NCBI RefSeq assembly: GCF_030253575.1
Contig: NC_080561.1
Coordinates: forward strand, 26,345,564 to 26,409,563
Length of the DNA stretch: 64,000 bases
Direction of reading: 5' to 3'
Origin: Rhododendron vialii
Taxonomy: Eukaryota > Streptophyta > Magnoliopsida > Ericales > Ericaceae
Shown piece after piece: positions 36,475-49,559 of the stretch (within the stretch, counting starts at the first letter, position 1; each line of letters starts with the position of its first letter). The translations under genes and the position numbers were made by a program. The notes under the pieces are model-generated. The model searched no databases. It had not been told where the DNA came from and was given only the letters and a program-made list of their open reading frames with translations.

Positions 36475-37355
36475 AAGTTCATGTAATTAGTTTTTGTTTG
36501 AACGGTTATTATTAAAAGTACTCTTTTGCTTAAGATTTGAGAAGTGTAGATTCATTTGTTTATTTAGTAGATATGTTAATTGTGACTTTACAGAAAATTA
36601 AAATAACACTACTAGTCAAAATCCCTGAAGTCGCAACTGTAAGATGACGGTAGCCTTGGATCACCAAATTTTTGCCAAAAGATAGCACATTCACTTAGGT
36701 ATAATACTAAAATCAACTCAGAATGATGAAGTTACCATTTTAGGCTCAATTTCTTCAATCTGAATGAAATATGATTTGATAATGCCATATTTTAATTCGA
36801 CTGTAAAGCTACATAAGCATTTTAACTTATGATTTTGCCTTCGGCATCTAATAATAGTACCATTGCTGAATACAGGATTAATAGTAAATTTAGCAACTGA
36901 AAAGTAACACCACCAAAGAGATCCAGTTTTGGTAGTTTCGCTTGCACCATTTGATGTCCAAAGACTGGTTATTGTCAGAAATTTGACCTTCTTGAGTGTC
37001 ACCACGATTGTGTTTCAGCTGAAACTGCATGATTCCTACTTAATCAGTACATATCAGAATAGAAGAAATTGGCTCCAACAAGTACCAGGTAAAATCTTCA
37101 GTTCACGTCGGAGTAAATCGTCAGATATAACCTTCACAATACCATAGAATATACAAATCAAGATGAAATCACAAGTTAAACCCCTTACACTTGAACGCAT
37201 TCCATAAACACATTCAGCCTCTGTCAGACCCAAAAAAATACCTGACTTTAGGCGACAAGGAAACCGGACAACAAACTCTCAAAAACTCATTCAAATAACG
37301 TAAGGAATAAGATGACCTGTAAAATAAAACCACAAATTGACTCTAAAGCTTCCCC
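36475..37355. other. Spacer and probable importin alpha 3' UTR
   Basis: No exon was recognised. The part nearest 37355 should include the 3' UTR of the minus-strand importin gene. Confidence 0.4.
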
Positions 37356-40300
37356 CTACCCAAATTTGAATCCGCCAGCTGGAAGGTTGGGATGGGCATT
37401 TCCAAAATTAAAACCTTGTTGATTTCTATCTATTCCGTCCTGGACATGATGTTCTTCCTCATCTTCCTCAGCCCAGTATCTCTCTAACATCTTCACAGCC
37501 TTCTCATAGATCTCATGGTTGTCGTGGGTCTGGAGATTCTCGATCTTATCCAATCCTTCACATTCATCAATCATTTGTGCGTATAAATTTATGCCGCTGT
37601 TTAGTCCAGTTTCCTTGTCAGCCTCACCCACTTTCAAGATGTTCTCAAGCCCCTCAAGGCACACAGTCACGATCCGTGGGTCAGGACAGATTAGAAGGTC
37701 ACACAGTGGCTTGATGCAACCTTGGCTCGCCAAAAATCTGCAAGGAGTGCAATTGCGCACATGAGTGCATGCCTTGGCTCAATAAGTTATTTGCCACATA
37801 CATGTGGACATACAATGAGGACAAGAAAGGGATTGATGAAGATCGATTGAAGACTAAAAATCTATCCTGCTTGAGGACCTCTCAAGTATTTAGGAAGTCG
37901 ATAAAGTTAAGGATATTAATTATTTTTCTTTTTCCTACTTGTCTCCAAATTTGATTTATCATTTACTTGGTTTGACTACAATAGGCACATATGTAATGGT
38001 AGAGATAGATATGATGATTCTGATACTGAGATATTGATTTGGAATCTGTATCCTCTTTTCTTCTTTCATTTGCTTCTCTCCTCATCATTCTTCTTCTTAT
38101 ACTTCAAATTCTTCTTCTCAATCTTCACTTCTGGCGCTACATTACGTATAAGTGGAATGACCAACTGAATTGTGTTAATTCAGCAACCTTTATAAGCAAA
38201 ATAAGGCTAGTGCAATCATCAATTATCACAAGAAATTCAACATACAAGATTAACTTCTTGTTATGTAGTAACATCTATCATTTGTGAAATGTATTTTAGG
38301 GGATTTTTGCTATCTCACATCTTTTGTAGGGATATTTTAGTCTTCGGAATTAATTGGGTCAACTAATGCAGCAGTAGTATTTCTTTCTTTCCGAAACTGT
38401 GTACCTGATGAGCTGTAAACAAGAAAGGGCCTACTAAGTAGCTATGATGACTACTGACCAGGAAGGCATTCTCGATTACTTACCTGAGGTATTTTTCTAG
38501 CGAAGATGGCAAAACACTACTATAGTTCGCACCAACTGAATATTTTGACCTAAATTTGTAGGGAAATGGAAAAAGAAAAGAGGAAAGTGTCTATCTAAAC
38601 TAGCAGAATCCTAGGACATCAAGAGTGGGAAGTTGATTGTTGGTTTTCTTTCCTCACCCAATGCCTTTGTTTGCCGATTCCTCTTCTACTGATGAGTAAA
38701 AAAGGGGCCAAACCCGAGGCCTGCTCATATATGATGAACATAGCTTAACAGCCAATGGAGCTATACTTTGCTTATACAGAAATAGACATAGAAGGCACAC
38801 CGAATCTGCTCAGGAGATCCTCCCGAGGTAGCATTTGAGATAGCCCAGGCAGCCTCCTTCTTGATGTCAAATTCTGCTTGCTCTAGAAGTTGAATCAAAG
38901 GTAGGATGATATGGGCTTCAATAACAGCCTGTTCCAGAAACAGAAAAGAATGAAACAGAGTATGTGATTTGAAATATAAAAAGGCAAATCCAAAATCAAC
39001 TCTCCTGCTAGCTTATGCAGAAGTATATGTGCATTGTGCGCTGGGCTTAGTCCAAGTTTCTTTTTCCCAGTTCCCAATGTATCACCCGTTGCCTATTTCA
39101 TGGTACTGCTTAACAGAAACTGCTTCCACCATTTCTTGTTATAGTGAAAGCACAAAAATAAATATGGCTACTAATATGTGTTGCTAATCCACCATGTCAC
39201 TTAATAAGGGAACTGGAAATTAACTTGATATTGTCAAGCAAAACAAAATATATAACTTCTCTGGGCAAACATAACAAGAGTTGTTTTGTGCCCCTCTTCT
39301 GACACGCTCTCTAAACTATCTGTGAGTAGTTCCACTCAATTCTGAAATCACCATTCTGAGATCACTACAAAGATAAAGGCTCTGTTCGGTTCATCTCCAG
39401 TGCTCTTCTGACAGGCTCTCTAGGCTATCTGTGAGTACTCCTTTTCTTAACATAAAACTAAAATAACTGCTTGTCTAGGTGGTTTACAATTATACACTGT
39501 AAATATTTTCCAACAACAAAAAAATTTCCCATAGAAATAGAACTAAACGATAGTTGAAAAGTATTTTTAAACATTGTATTCAAAATTGAAACGAGCAAAT
39601 TCTGAAGAAAAAAAAAATTCATTCCAACTGATTGTGAAAAGAAAATCTAAAAATAATGGTAGAAAGAACGAGCATAAATCACTCAGGTCACTGAAGACTC
39701 ATTCACTCACCTTCTCCTTATCTTGCACTCCTTGACTGCAAAATAAATTAAAATTTAAGCAACTGACAAGCTGCTCTTTCCAGTAGCATATCGATCTAGG
39801 ACAACAATCTCAAATAAAGACAAAATAAGAAGGGGAAAAGAACCCATAGGTCATAGATAAAGCAAAGGTGCTGATATCAACCCCTCATTACGACCAATGA
39901 ATCCCTGTGAGTCATGGTTGACCGACATAAATATTTCTGCATAGTGGGTCAAGTATAGTTTGCAGACATAAACATCCGTTGGATTAATAGATATGTCAAG
40001 AAATCCAATACCTGAATTTGACTTCGATTGCCAGCAGTGATGTTTGAAATTGTCCAGCAAGCTTCTTTCTTGATGCTCTTTTTGTGGTTTGTTGTGAGAA
40101 GTTGGAAGAGACCAGGGAGAACATGGTTATCTATTATAAACTGCAAAAGATAAAGGAGCTAGTATCTCACTCAGAGAAAAAAGAAAATCAGTTTGAGAGA
40201 GAGAGACACACACGGGCGCACATGCAAGTATCTACATATTTTAGATTCCTTTTGTTTGCGGTTACAAAAAGCATCATACCCTTCATTCAAAGCATCACCC

Positions 40301-42432
40301 CTTCGAGGCAGTTTTGTATAACTTACAATTCTAAAGCAAAGCGTGAGATTGCTGACAAAATAAAATGAGGTATACTTCTCGTTGCTTGGAAATTGAGAGT
40401 TTGGCTTTGTTTACTTTCTCTTTACTTATAACGATTGATTATAAAATGTAAAAGGTAGAAGGTAAGCTGGAGATTTTACATGTGAAACACTTGTAACTTG
40501 TTTCTATGGTGAACATTGAATTATCCTTCTCAGTTATATGCTCACTTGCATGATGTTGATTACCTCATAATAGACACATATGAATAGTGCAGGGATAGCA
40601 GAAAAGCATTTCCATGCTAGATCAAACATGAGGAAGGTTGTTCAATTTGGGTAGAAGAGTTCGCGTTTGTCAGAGATAGCAAAAATGGGTAGCATTCTAA
40701 CGATTTTAGTAAATGGGACGGTAGGAATGGCTTTTGCGCTTCAAAGTTTTCATATGGTTTTAAATTGGTTGAATCAGCAAGATGTTGCAGGAATTGGCCA
40801 AAGATTTTCATGGTTGCTGCTTTTCGGGAGTTTGAGAGGACATAAAATTACTTGAATACTAGTGCTGATTCAAGTAACAGAACTCTGTTAAAGAGAATGT
40901 GTAAAAGGACTCTAATGCCCTTGTCTTCTCCATCTCAATCTCTCAAGCCCTCTCTTCTCTTAGCAAATTTATTGGTTTGATCTTTTTAAAACAGTGTTCT
41001 AAAAGGCGGGATTAATTGCCGATTAATGGGCGATTAATCGGAAATTTGAGCTGACCGATGAGATTAATGGCTAAAAGGTTGAATTAGGCGGCTAGATGAT
41101 TAATCGGACTTTGGCGGCGATTAATCGCCGCTTAATTGGTCGGCGTGTAGGCGGCGATAGGCGATTAATCGATTCATGGACGATTAGGCAAGGTAAATCT
41201 GAATTTTTAGAAAACGAAGGGGGTAACTGTTATACTCATACCAGATTATTTAGGGCTTCGAATTACTGTGTTAGGGCTCTCATTCGATCAGCCTCTCATC
41301 GATCTGGGTCTGGGAAGAAACCCAGTCATCGCCTACTGCCGACACCAGTACATCGACGATCGCCTCTCATCACCGACACCGGTCATCGCCGACGCTAGTC
41401 ATCGCCGACGCCTTTCATCACCATTCACCGCCACTGCGCCTCATTGTTGACTGTTGTAACTCTCGATCCCTCTCTCTTGATCCCCCTCTCTTTGTAATCT
41501 CTGTCTCTCTCTCTCTCTCTGTAATTTCTTGATCCCCCCTCTATAGTGTGTAGTATTTTTTTTTACAAAATTTAACACTTGAGTCTGAGTAGCAGAGTAG
41601 TGTAGTATTGTAAATTTATGGTTTGGACCGTTTGGTGTAGGCCGTAGCCGTGTAGACCGGTAGACGTGTAGTAACTGGTAAGTATTGATGGTAGAGAAGA
41701 TATATCACATCAACTAGAAAAACTGTGATTATTGATGGTAGGGAGGTTGTAGAATATTTAAAATAAAAAAAATCAACTGGCCGATTAATAGGTCTCGAAG
41801 CTTGAAGATGGTTGGCCGCCCGCCTAGCGCTTTTTAGAACATTGTTTTAAAATATGACCACACACACACACACATGTGTGTGTGTGTGTATATATATATG
41901 AGAGAGAGAGAGAGAGAGTGTGTGCGCGCGCGTTGGTGGGGAGGGGGGGAGAACTTTGATGCGTTGGTGGGGAGGGGGTGTGTGGGTGGGGGGAGAACTT
42001 TGATGGCTGAATTTCTGATAAAAAAAACACTTACTTCAGTTCTGCCAAAAACATACCCAAATGAAAAACAGAATGGATAAATCAATTTGGTTGAATCAAA
42101 TCATTGGCTTCGATTCAAATTTGTATTCCTCTATTCAGCAACTGCGACAATTTAATTGTCTAGTTGCCAAAACTTGAATCACTATTCAAGAACATCAAAA
42201 TCCACGTGCTCAGTTCAGAATCACCTTATCTCGATCCTACATATATTCTGACCAACCCACTTGTCATAACATACACATATGTAAATAAATAGGGAAGAAC
42301 TCGATTTTTACCAAGGCACAATTAAAGACGGGTTTTCAAATTTCCGTTTGACCCAAAAAAAAAAATTAAAGACTGGGGTTTTCGATGTGGGTAAGATTTT
42401 CAACTGGGATATGCAATTTCGGTTCCATTAGT

Positions 42433-42481
<49 letters not shown>

Positions 42482-42844
42482 AGCTGCAAAGAGAAGGCAG
42501 AGACAACGATCGGCAATTGTTGTCGTGGCCGACATCGGCGATAAGGATGAGGTTGGATTTTTCATTGGAATTTTGGATTGGAGTTTAGTGGTTTGGGTTT
42601 GATCTACATTTGGTTAAAGAAAGAAGTTCTGTTGTGTTAGGAACCCAATACATATATAGCTTTACAACAATATACACACAAAAGCCTATAAGTATATATG
42701 CAACTATACATATACAAATTCATATTTGTCCGTTTAAAATTCTTCTCATGTAATTAGGACCCATTTTGCAAGTTAGTATGAATTAGGACCCATTTTGTTG
42801 TAGATGAATATTTATTTATTTGTCCATGGGCATGATTCAAGAAC

Positions 42845-42900
<56 letters not shown>

Positions 42901-45900
42901 ATGGAGGAACATAGTAGGTTTTCTGATGTAGGAAAAGAGGGAGAAGTGAGGAAGAAGACGGATGGCACATGTGGAATTTTGGAGATAGATTAGGGTATTT
43001 TGTATCATAATTGTTGTTGTACTCATATTCACTCTTGACAGAGGTGTGTGAACCTCACCTCCAATTAAATTAGATGGAAACTCTAACTGTGCACATTGGT
43101 CCAACAACCACAGGGTGGTTATGTGCTGATAATCAAATTTGAGCCCAAAACACATGGGGTCAAACCGAAAATTTTCCCCATCTTATATTTGGAGGCTAAA
43201 CCTTGACGAAGTGCAATTGAATGTTCCAGACTGAAAGATGGTTCCTCATTGGGGCCGCAGCATGGCACAGCAGAGCAGATGATAAACTCATAAAAATTTT
43301 GGCGTTCTTGGGATGTTGTTTTCTTGGGTCGATTTAGAGGATGGTCCAGTACAGGAAGCGAAGGTGGTGTCGAGTGGTTCAACAGGTGGATATGAAGGAT
43401 AGTTTTCATCTTTACATTATAACCAGCGAGTTCAGGCATTCCAGAGAGGGAGATGAAGGTGGCACATGAAGAGGCAGCATTGTGGATGCATGGTGATGTT
43501 GTGGTCCAGCTGCACGGAGGTAGGATGTTGAGGTCTCGGATGTTATAATAGCCCAGGAACAACTTTTTGGCGAAATGAAAGAAACGTCTTTTCCCCCAAG
43601 TATCAATCACTTGTGTACATCACAAACCCACATTTTCTCTTTGTTAGACAAATGGAATCACAATCCTTTGCTAGAAAGTTGGAAGTGTTTTGCCTCTGCT
43701 GAATGTAACTGACTAGATTGCCAACAACAAATTCACTATCGTGAATAATTTAGGAACGTAATAAACAAGTAGATCTAATAATTGGTCATGTGAATATTAT
43801 ATTTCTGTATTTGTAACCTGCTAGTAGTGTTGATACAGAAATCAATGAATAACAAGAGAAACAATATTGCATCAAAATGACAGAATCATGGGATAACTGG
43901 GTACATGTAGAAATCATCAATACCTGAGTCTGTCCATCATCACCCGTAACGATGTTTCCCACTGTCCTTAGAGCAGGTATAAGTACCGTTGACGATGGAT
44001 GACTTGCGGAAAACAAGTTTTAGTTAGTACAACTTTAAGATCCAGCAATCACCAAGAAAATAGCATGGAAGAAGTACATCCCTAGAAGAAGGGAAATTTT
44101 ATTGGTAATTTGCAAAAAGAAGGAATTTTTTTGTTTTGGACAACTAATTCAATAAAACGAAAGGGGAATCTGAACTAAAAAAATCAACGACATAGTTTAT
44201 GTTATTTAGAGAAGAAAAAAAAAAAGAACTTACAGAAGAAGCTCCACCAGTCGTGGACAGACACCTGCCTCTATCACAGCTTGAATTTTTTCATTTGGGC
44301 CGTCTGAAAGATAAGAGAGTGCCCAGCAAGCATCTGTTAGAACTTCTTCATCATTTAAGTGGATAAGTTGCCGAAGAACTGGCAATGCAGGTTTCACCTG
44401 GCAATTAACAAAAAGAAGCAATTATCATAAGCTAACTTTCCACCTGAATGCAGCTAGTCAAAGGGCCAATTATCATCAGCCCCAACATGACACCCCAAAA
44501 TGAGACAAAAACAAACCTTTAGGGCAGCGGTTGGCTAACTGGAATGAGGCTGCGATGGTATACTAATCCCTCTAAATACGTATTGTTACCGTCTGATCCG
44601 CAAGAATAACATACTGGCATGTGCATTACAAGTGGAGTTACCATTCTACAACTTAGGGGAAAGCCCACTCCATTGGGAGAAGCTCCATGATATTGTCACA
44701 AGACAAGTCCAGACACCTACATAGTCTTTTGGTTTGTTGGAATAACCACAGTGAGGAACAACCTTGTTCATTTGGGGGTTTTGAGGGAGGTTTTTGAGGG
44801 TAATGAGTGAAGAGAGATAGATAGAGAAAATTTATTGGAGACTGTGCCCAGGGTTTTTGAGTCCCCCAAACGAACAAGGCCAAAATGTTCAATCCTGAAT
44901 CATGAGCCAAGATCAGCCCTGGTTGACAGGTTGAAATTCAGTGACATGCTACGTTTGCGAAGGCTTTGAAAAAGCTGGACAAGGGCATGAACAAATAGGA
45001 ATATCTCTACTACATTACACACATATCTATCACAGGTCAAGGATAAAAAGCCACATGATCTTGAAAAAAGGACACAAATCTAATGATGTGTGCCCTCTTT
45101 TCACGTTGTGGCATACAATATTCACCTTCCAAGGTCAAATATCAATCTAGAAAGAAAAACAGGCACATTATGTTGAAAGAATTAGACAGTAGTCAAAGGA
45201 GGCATATATCTCTGACATAAACAAGACTGATCTAGGCTCATTTGTGAAATGAACTTCAAAACCATGCTCGAATAGGGTTATTAATGAATAAACAAGTATG
45301 AACAAGTTGATTAAAGAGCTAGCTCAAGCTCTAAATACACAACTCATTCCAGTAGCAGCGTTATTAGATTATATAACCCACAAAATCTGCAAGATTATTT
45401 TTAAAAAGACTTTGGGATATCTACAACCTGCTCAAATGGTGTTGGAGGCTTGCCCCGACAGAAGTTGGACAAAGTCCATGTAGCATTTCTCAGCATAGAC
45501 AATTTTGAGTGTTCATTCAACTGAGCTAGCAAAGGCATAAGCGCACTGTGACTAAGAACAAGGTCTCTACAACTTGGAGAGTCACCAGCAACATTACCCA
45601 AAGCCCATACTGCCTGTTTGTAAGACACAAAAGTTGAGATATGCAAATTCATAAGTAGTCAAAAGCCTCACAACAAAAATAATACTAATGGACCTGTATT
45701 GGGAAACCATTAGGTGCTTGGCGTACTTGGAATTTAAAAAACAGAAAGGTGGCAAAAGATTCTGGAAACTAGGGCCCTGTTCAGTTGCATGGAAAGGATG
45801 GGAAAGGACGGGAAAATCAACTTTCCTATGTTCAGTTACCAGGAAAGTTGTAGGATCAACAACTTCAACTTTCCCACTGGGAAACACTTTCCTACAAAAT

Positions 45901-48361
45901 AGGTTTTGCCAAAAGGAATGAATTCTTGTTTTCCTGCAAGATTTCTTGTCGACAGAACACACAGGAAAATAAATTTCATTTTATTTTACTTCACCTCACT
46001 TCACTTTTCCTGGGAACCAATTTCCCACACAACATTCCTGACAACTGAACGGAGCCTAGGGATCTAGTAATAAAATTCAGAAAAGGCTAGTGGAAAAGAA
46101 AAATAAAAGAAAGAAGCAGAATGGCGTGAAGACATCCAAGCTCCCCAATGGCAACATTTCCATTTAGAGGAAAGCTACCAAGAAAAATGGAAATTCCAAA
46201 CATCTAAATTTGTGAAATAGAGAATCCAGGCAAATTCAATCAGAAAAGTGCTTCTGCAGCATGGTTAATAAAGGCCAGTCATATACTTGAGAACAATTTC
46301 AACAAGATCTCCAAAAATTTAAGCAAACTAGGTCACATGAACCGAGACACCCAGGGTTGTCAGAGAAATATGCAGTAGTTACCTGCTCGCGGACATCATC
46401 ACTGCCAGAGCTCAAAAGTTGCACAAATTTGGGGACAGCGCCATTTTCCATAACAACTCGAGTATGCTCTGATGTCCCGGAAGCAACATTGGTCAAAGCC
46501 CATGCTGCCTCAAACTGAGTAAAAAAAAAAAGGCTATCAAGATGGTGCTAGATTAATTTAATCTATTGGAAGTGGAACTATCAGTTCAGATGAAAACAAT
46601 TAGAAGTGCAAAAACTCCCTACTTGCAGTTGAGGCAGATCATGCCTTCCAAGAAACTCCACAAATCGAGGCACAACACCTGCTTTTATCACTTCATCTAT
46701 AGGAGGACAGCGCTCTGGGGAACACAGCAAAACAATACTTAAAACAGGTCTATTGAGTATCATAAACATTTCCAGTACTCCGCACCTACCAATTGATAAT
46801 AGCTTTCTGAACTGAGCGGTTGCTTCAACTTGCGCTCCAGGATCCTCAGACCATACTCCTTGCACCATCAAAGGAATACTTTCCAACTGTTACGATATAG
46901 TAAACAACTAAAAGTGAATTTAAAGCAAAATTGAGCATTGGTTGTAAACAACCACACACTCCCAATAATTAGTTCACCAAAATGAATTTATATTAGAACT
47001 ACATCTAGATGCTCCATTGCTAGCCACAAAATTAAGAGAAAAAGAAACCGGGTCTGAAAGGCTTTACAAACAGTATAAGGAATTGCAAGATTTTACACAC
47101 ATCAAGTTCAAAACGAAACAAAAACTAAATAGCACTTCAGGCTTCCAGTTAACTTCCAAACTGTGATGGGTGATCATTAATTTACAAAGATAAAACTTCA
47201 ACCTATTGACTGAAGTTAACAGGCTATATTCAGAACATTAAGTATACATGAAACAGCAAAATGAAGAAGCAGGATGTAGCAGCAGATCGGCAGCTACTGA
47301 AAAAATAACCATAATGATTGGTTGGCATTGAATAGAGGAAAACAAAGTTAATGTGCGATATTTGTTTTCAGTGTCATTTCTGCGAAAAAACATTTCAGAA
47401 ACCTTTTTTAAGAACAAAAATACTCATCTTCATAGCTTATTCATCTTCTAGTTTTTATGACTTCTGACAAGTACAGCACATGTTTAAAGTTTTCTCGAAA
47501 GGGGATTCTTTTGCAAATTAAGTAGACAGATAAATTGAACACATTTTCCAAAACTCAGTCCAGAAACATCAACCAAAGAAGCAGTGTTCTAAAAGTCGCT
47601 AGACAATAGTCGGGCGGCCGAGCACCGCCTAGCGCCTAAGCGATTAATCGGTGCCTAGCCATCTAGCCCAGCCTAATCTGCCTAGCGCCTAGCCCACCTA
47701 ACCGATTAATCGCGCCTAGCGACCGATTAATCGGCCCGGCGCCTAGACAACCGCATAGGCGCCGATTAATTGGCCGCCTAGTCTTTTAGAACACTGCAAA
47801 AAAGTCCGCTAGGGTAGGCTCGTCTAGTTTGGCCCCAATTCTCTTATCAACCAAACCTACACCACATAATGTGGATGAGTGAGCGCGAGCAGGAACCCGA
47901 GCACAAGCGCCAGCACGAAAACGTCTTTCAAAAACATTCCAAACCTACTCAAAATCACGACAGCTTGAGCGGAGCACGAGGATTGAAAGCGCAAGGGTCC
48001 TACTCAAGGATTACGTGACTCTATATATATATATAAGAACCATACACAATTCAAATTCAATAAAACAAACCCCTCGATCAGGGCAACTGAAATATGAAAT
48101 TCTCAGCGAGGGCAAAACGGGAATTATTACCCTCTTCTCGATGGCGGCAGGGGTGGACTGAGAAGCATCAGAGAGTTGGAGAGACTGAGGATGATGATTA
48201 CTCAGACCCTCTCTGCGCTTCTTCAAGAGATTGTCCTCTCGCTTGTTCTTTCTGATCTCCACCAGATTGTCCTCCCTCCGCCGCCGCGCTTCGTCGCCGT
48301 CGACGCCGAGTTTGTACGACTTCTTCCGGCCCTCCGCGCGAGAATTGGGTCGCAGAGACAT
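37356..48361 (-). CDS. IMPA: Importin subunit alpha (nuclear import receptor)
   Basis: Ten exons on the minus strand join in phase: 48361-48131, 46886-46790, 46714-46623, 46514-46383, 45613-45428, 44397-44234, 44002-43924, 40140-40012, 38928-38801 and 37737-37356, giving 539 aa (family about 530-540). Residues 1-77 hold the importin-beta-binding domain, rich in arginine and lysine ([18 protein letters not shown]). ARM repeats follow, with the Trp/Asn ladder that binds nuclear localisation signals: FEAAWALTN (about 141), AVWALGN (185), NATWTLSN (227), [10 protein letters not shown] (269), then ACWTISN and [14 protein letters not shown]. The C-terminus has [12 protein letters not shown], an acidic EEDEEE stretch and a glycine/phenylalanine tail. 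It carries NLS cargo to importin beta at the nuclear pore. No key residue is missing. The ECH neighbour recalls Arabidopsis IMPA-4, but the paralogue cannot be fixed without a tree. Confidence 0.95.
40992..41844. mobile_element. hAT-type MITE, 853 bp, in importin intron 7
   Basis: Ends are CAGTGTTCTAAAAGG and CTTTTTAGAACATTG. TTTTAAAA stands on both sides (40984-40991 and 41845-41852), an exact 8-bp duplication. The left part is dense in GCGATTAATCG motifs, while the centre is unrelated to the short copies. No transposase frame is seen. Confidence 0.88.
41863..41921. repeat. (CA/TG)n(TA)n(GA)n microsatellite
   Basis: Adjacent CA, TG, TA and GA tracts. They are followed by two copies of a GGGGAGAACTTTGATG-type motif to about 42004. 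Confidence 0.85.
42432..42898. repeat. Two (GA)n microsatellites
   Basis: GA tracts lie at about 42442-42478 (preceded by a GC tract) and 42848-42898. Apparent Ser-Leu or Arg-Glu reading frames across them are artefacts. Confidence 0.85.
44761..44881. mobile_element. Small inverted-repeat element in importin intron 5
   Basis: The left CCTTGTTCATTTGGGGG and the right CCCCCAAACGAACAAGG are inverted copies about 120 bp apart. The target duplication is unclear. Confidence 0.6.
45773..46056. mobile_element. PIF/Harbinger-like MITE, 284 bp, in importin intron 4
   Basis: Ends are GGCCCTGTTCAGTTG and CAACTGAACGGAGCC with a direct TAG on both sides (45770-45772 and 46057-46059). The interior carries inverted GGAAAG / CTTTCC motifs. 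Confidence 0.88.
47582..47796. mobile_element. hAT-type MITE, 215 bp, in importin intron 1
   Basis: Ends are CAGTGTTCTAAAAG and CTTTTAGAACACTG, a perfect inverted repeat. Flanks are CAAAGAAG (47574-47581) and CAAAAAAG (47797-47804), an 8-bp duplication with one change. The interior consists of GCCTAGCG and CGATTAATCG motifs shared with the copies at 7798 and 40992. Confidence 0.9.
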
Positions 48362-48477
48362 TGGCGATTGCTGTGTTGTGGGGGGGTCGCTCGCCCTGGA
48401 GAAGTTCGACGAAATGTCTAGGAGAGAGAAAACTGTAGTGGGAATCGAAGAATAGAAGTTGTAGATCGTGGAGAATA

Positions 48478-48487
48478 CTTATAAAAG
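48478..48487 (-). promoter_or_regulatory. TATA box candidate for importin alpha
   Basis: The minus strand reads CTTTTATAAGTA roughly 120 bp upstream of the ATG at 48361. The spacing is plausible for a plant promoter. Confidence 0.45.
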
Positions 48488-48489
48488 GC

Positions 48490-49025
48490 GGGGTGGGCTG
48501 TCTGTCTCTACTCTCTAGTCTCCGGTGGCTGGGTCCCGTGGGCCGTGGGCCTTGGCCAACTTTTTGGCAAAATTTCTAGCATCCTCTTTTTTAGTATTGT
48601 TTACTCCAAATTTTTAGCAGATATAAGTAAAAAAAATTACGTTACAGCGTTCGGCTTGACGAATAGAATCAAAAAAATAGGACATAAATAATCAAGCCCA
48701 AAATTGAATTTTATTTTACAAAAGATGGCTAAAAGGACACTTAAAAAAAAACTCTTTTAAAAAAGACGTTTTCATTGTCTTTAGCGTTGTTTTTAGAGAT
48801 CTTAACATTTTTGAGTTATATTTTTATAATTTTTTGATCTCCTTTGCCAAGACAAACAATATAGGGAAAAAGTAATCTAGTAAAAATTTTAAAAAAAAAC
48901 CAACAAAAAGCCGGCGAAAAGTTAGCCCTTGGACTCCGAGTCAAACTTGCTACTTTGCTTACGTTGGGATTCAAGACCCATCAGTAATAAGGTATTGTGG
49001 GCAATGTAAAACCATTGTAATTTGG
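48490..49025. other. Spacer upstream of importin alpha
   Basis: GC-richer just upstream of the gene, then AT-rich. No gene or bounded element is visible. Confidence 0.4.
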
Positions 49026-49034
49026 GAGTTCTAT

Positions 49035-49557
49035 GTCTACTTTTGTATTGCGTTCTTACATTTTTTTTCATTGTAGTTGTTTAGAAGTCACATAGTAGAC
49101 TTTATTATGTCATAATTAATAATTAATCATCAATATGATACAGCCACAATTTGAAAATCAATTTTGGAGGAACTTTTGAATTCTTATTTTGCATTCTCTA
49201 ACTATATTCCAACCAACAGCTTCAGATAGCTAGATGTAACCACTCGACTTTCTGGATCCCTGCATCATGTAGCTTTGAATAGTGCTTCTAGACGAAGAGC
49301 GAGCTGCAACCTTGGTGTCAGAATTTTTCACTGATCAGGTGAGATCAGTCTCATCCGTGTAAGAATTAGGAATTCCTATTTCAACTTTTGTATTGCATTT
49401 TACATGTTTTTTCATTGTAGTTGTTTAGAAGTCACATAGTAGACTTTATTATGTCAAAATTAATAATTAATCATCAATATGATACAACCACAATTTGAAA
49501 ATCAATTTTGGAGGAACTTCTGAATTCTTATTTTGCATTCTCTAACTATATTCTGAC
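49035..49557. repeat. Direct repeat, about 180 bp twice, period 344
   Basis: A segment with CATTGTAGTTGTTTAGAAGT and GGAGGAACTT occurs at about 49035-49214 and again at about 49375-49557, over 95% alike by eye. The unique stretch between them (49215-49374) is not repeated. It is non-coding. Confidence 0.85.
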
Positions 49558-49559
49558 CA

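Larger units (their letters stand above)
40141..43923 (-). other. Importin intron 7, 3.8 kb, repeat-laden
   Basis: It contains the hAT MITE at 40992-41844, CA/TG and GA microsatellites at about 41863-41921, 42432-42478 and 42848-42898, and an unexplained 163-codon open frame on the minus strand (43610-43119). It is by far the longest intron of this gene. Confidence 0.7.

Noticed and set aside
42754-43155. 133-codon frame rich in Ser-Leu
   Set aside because: Produced by translation of a GA/TC microsatellite.
37356-48361. Separate short ARM-repeat genes on the minus strand
   Set aside because: The pieces join in phase at GT..AG borders into one full-length importin alpha.
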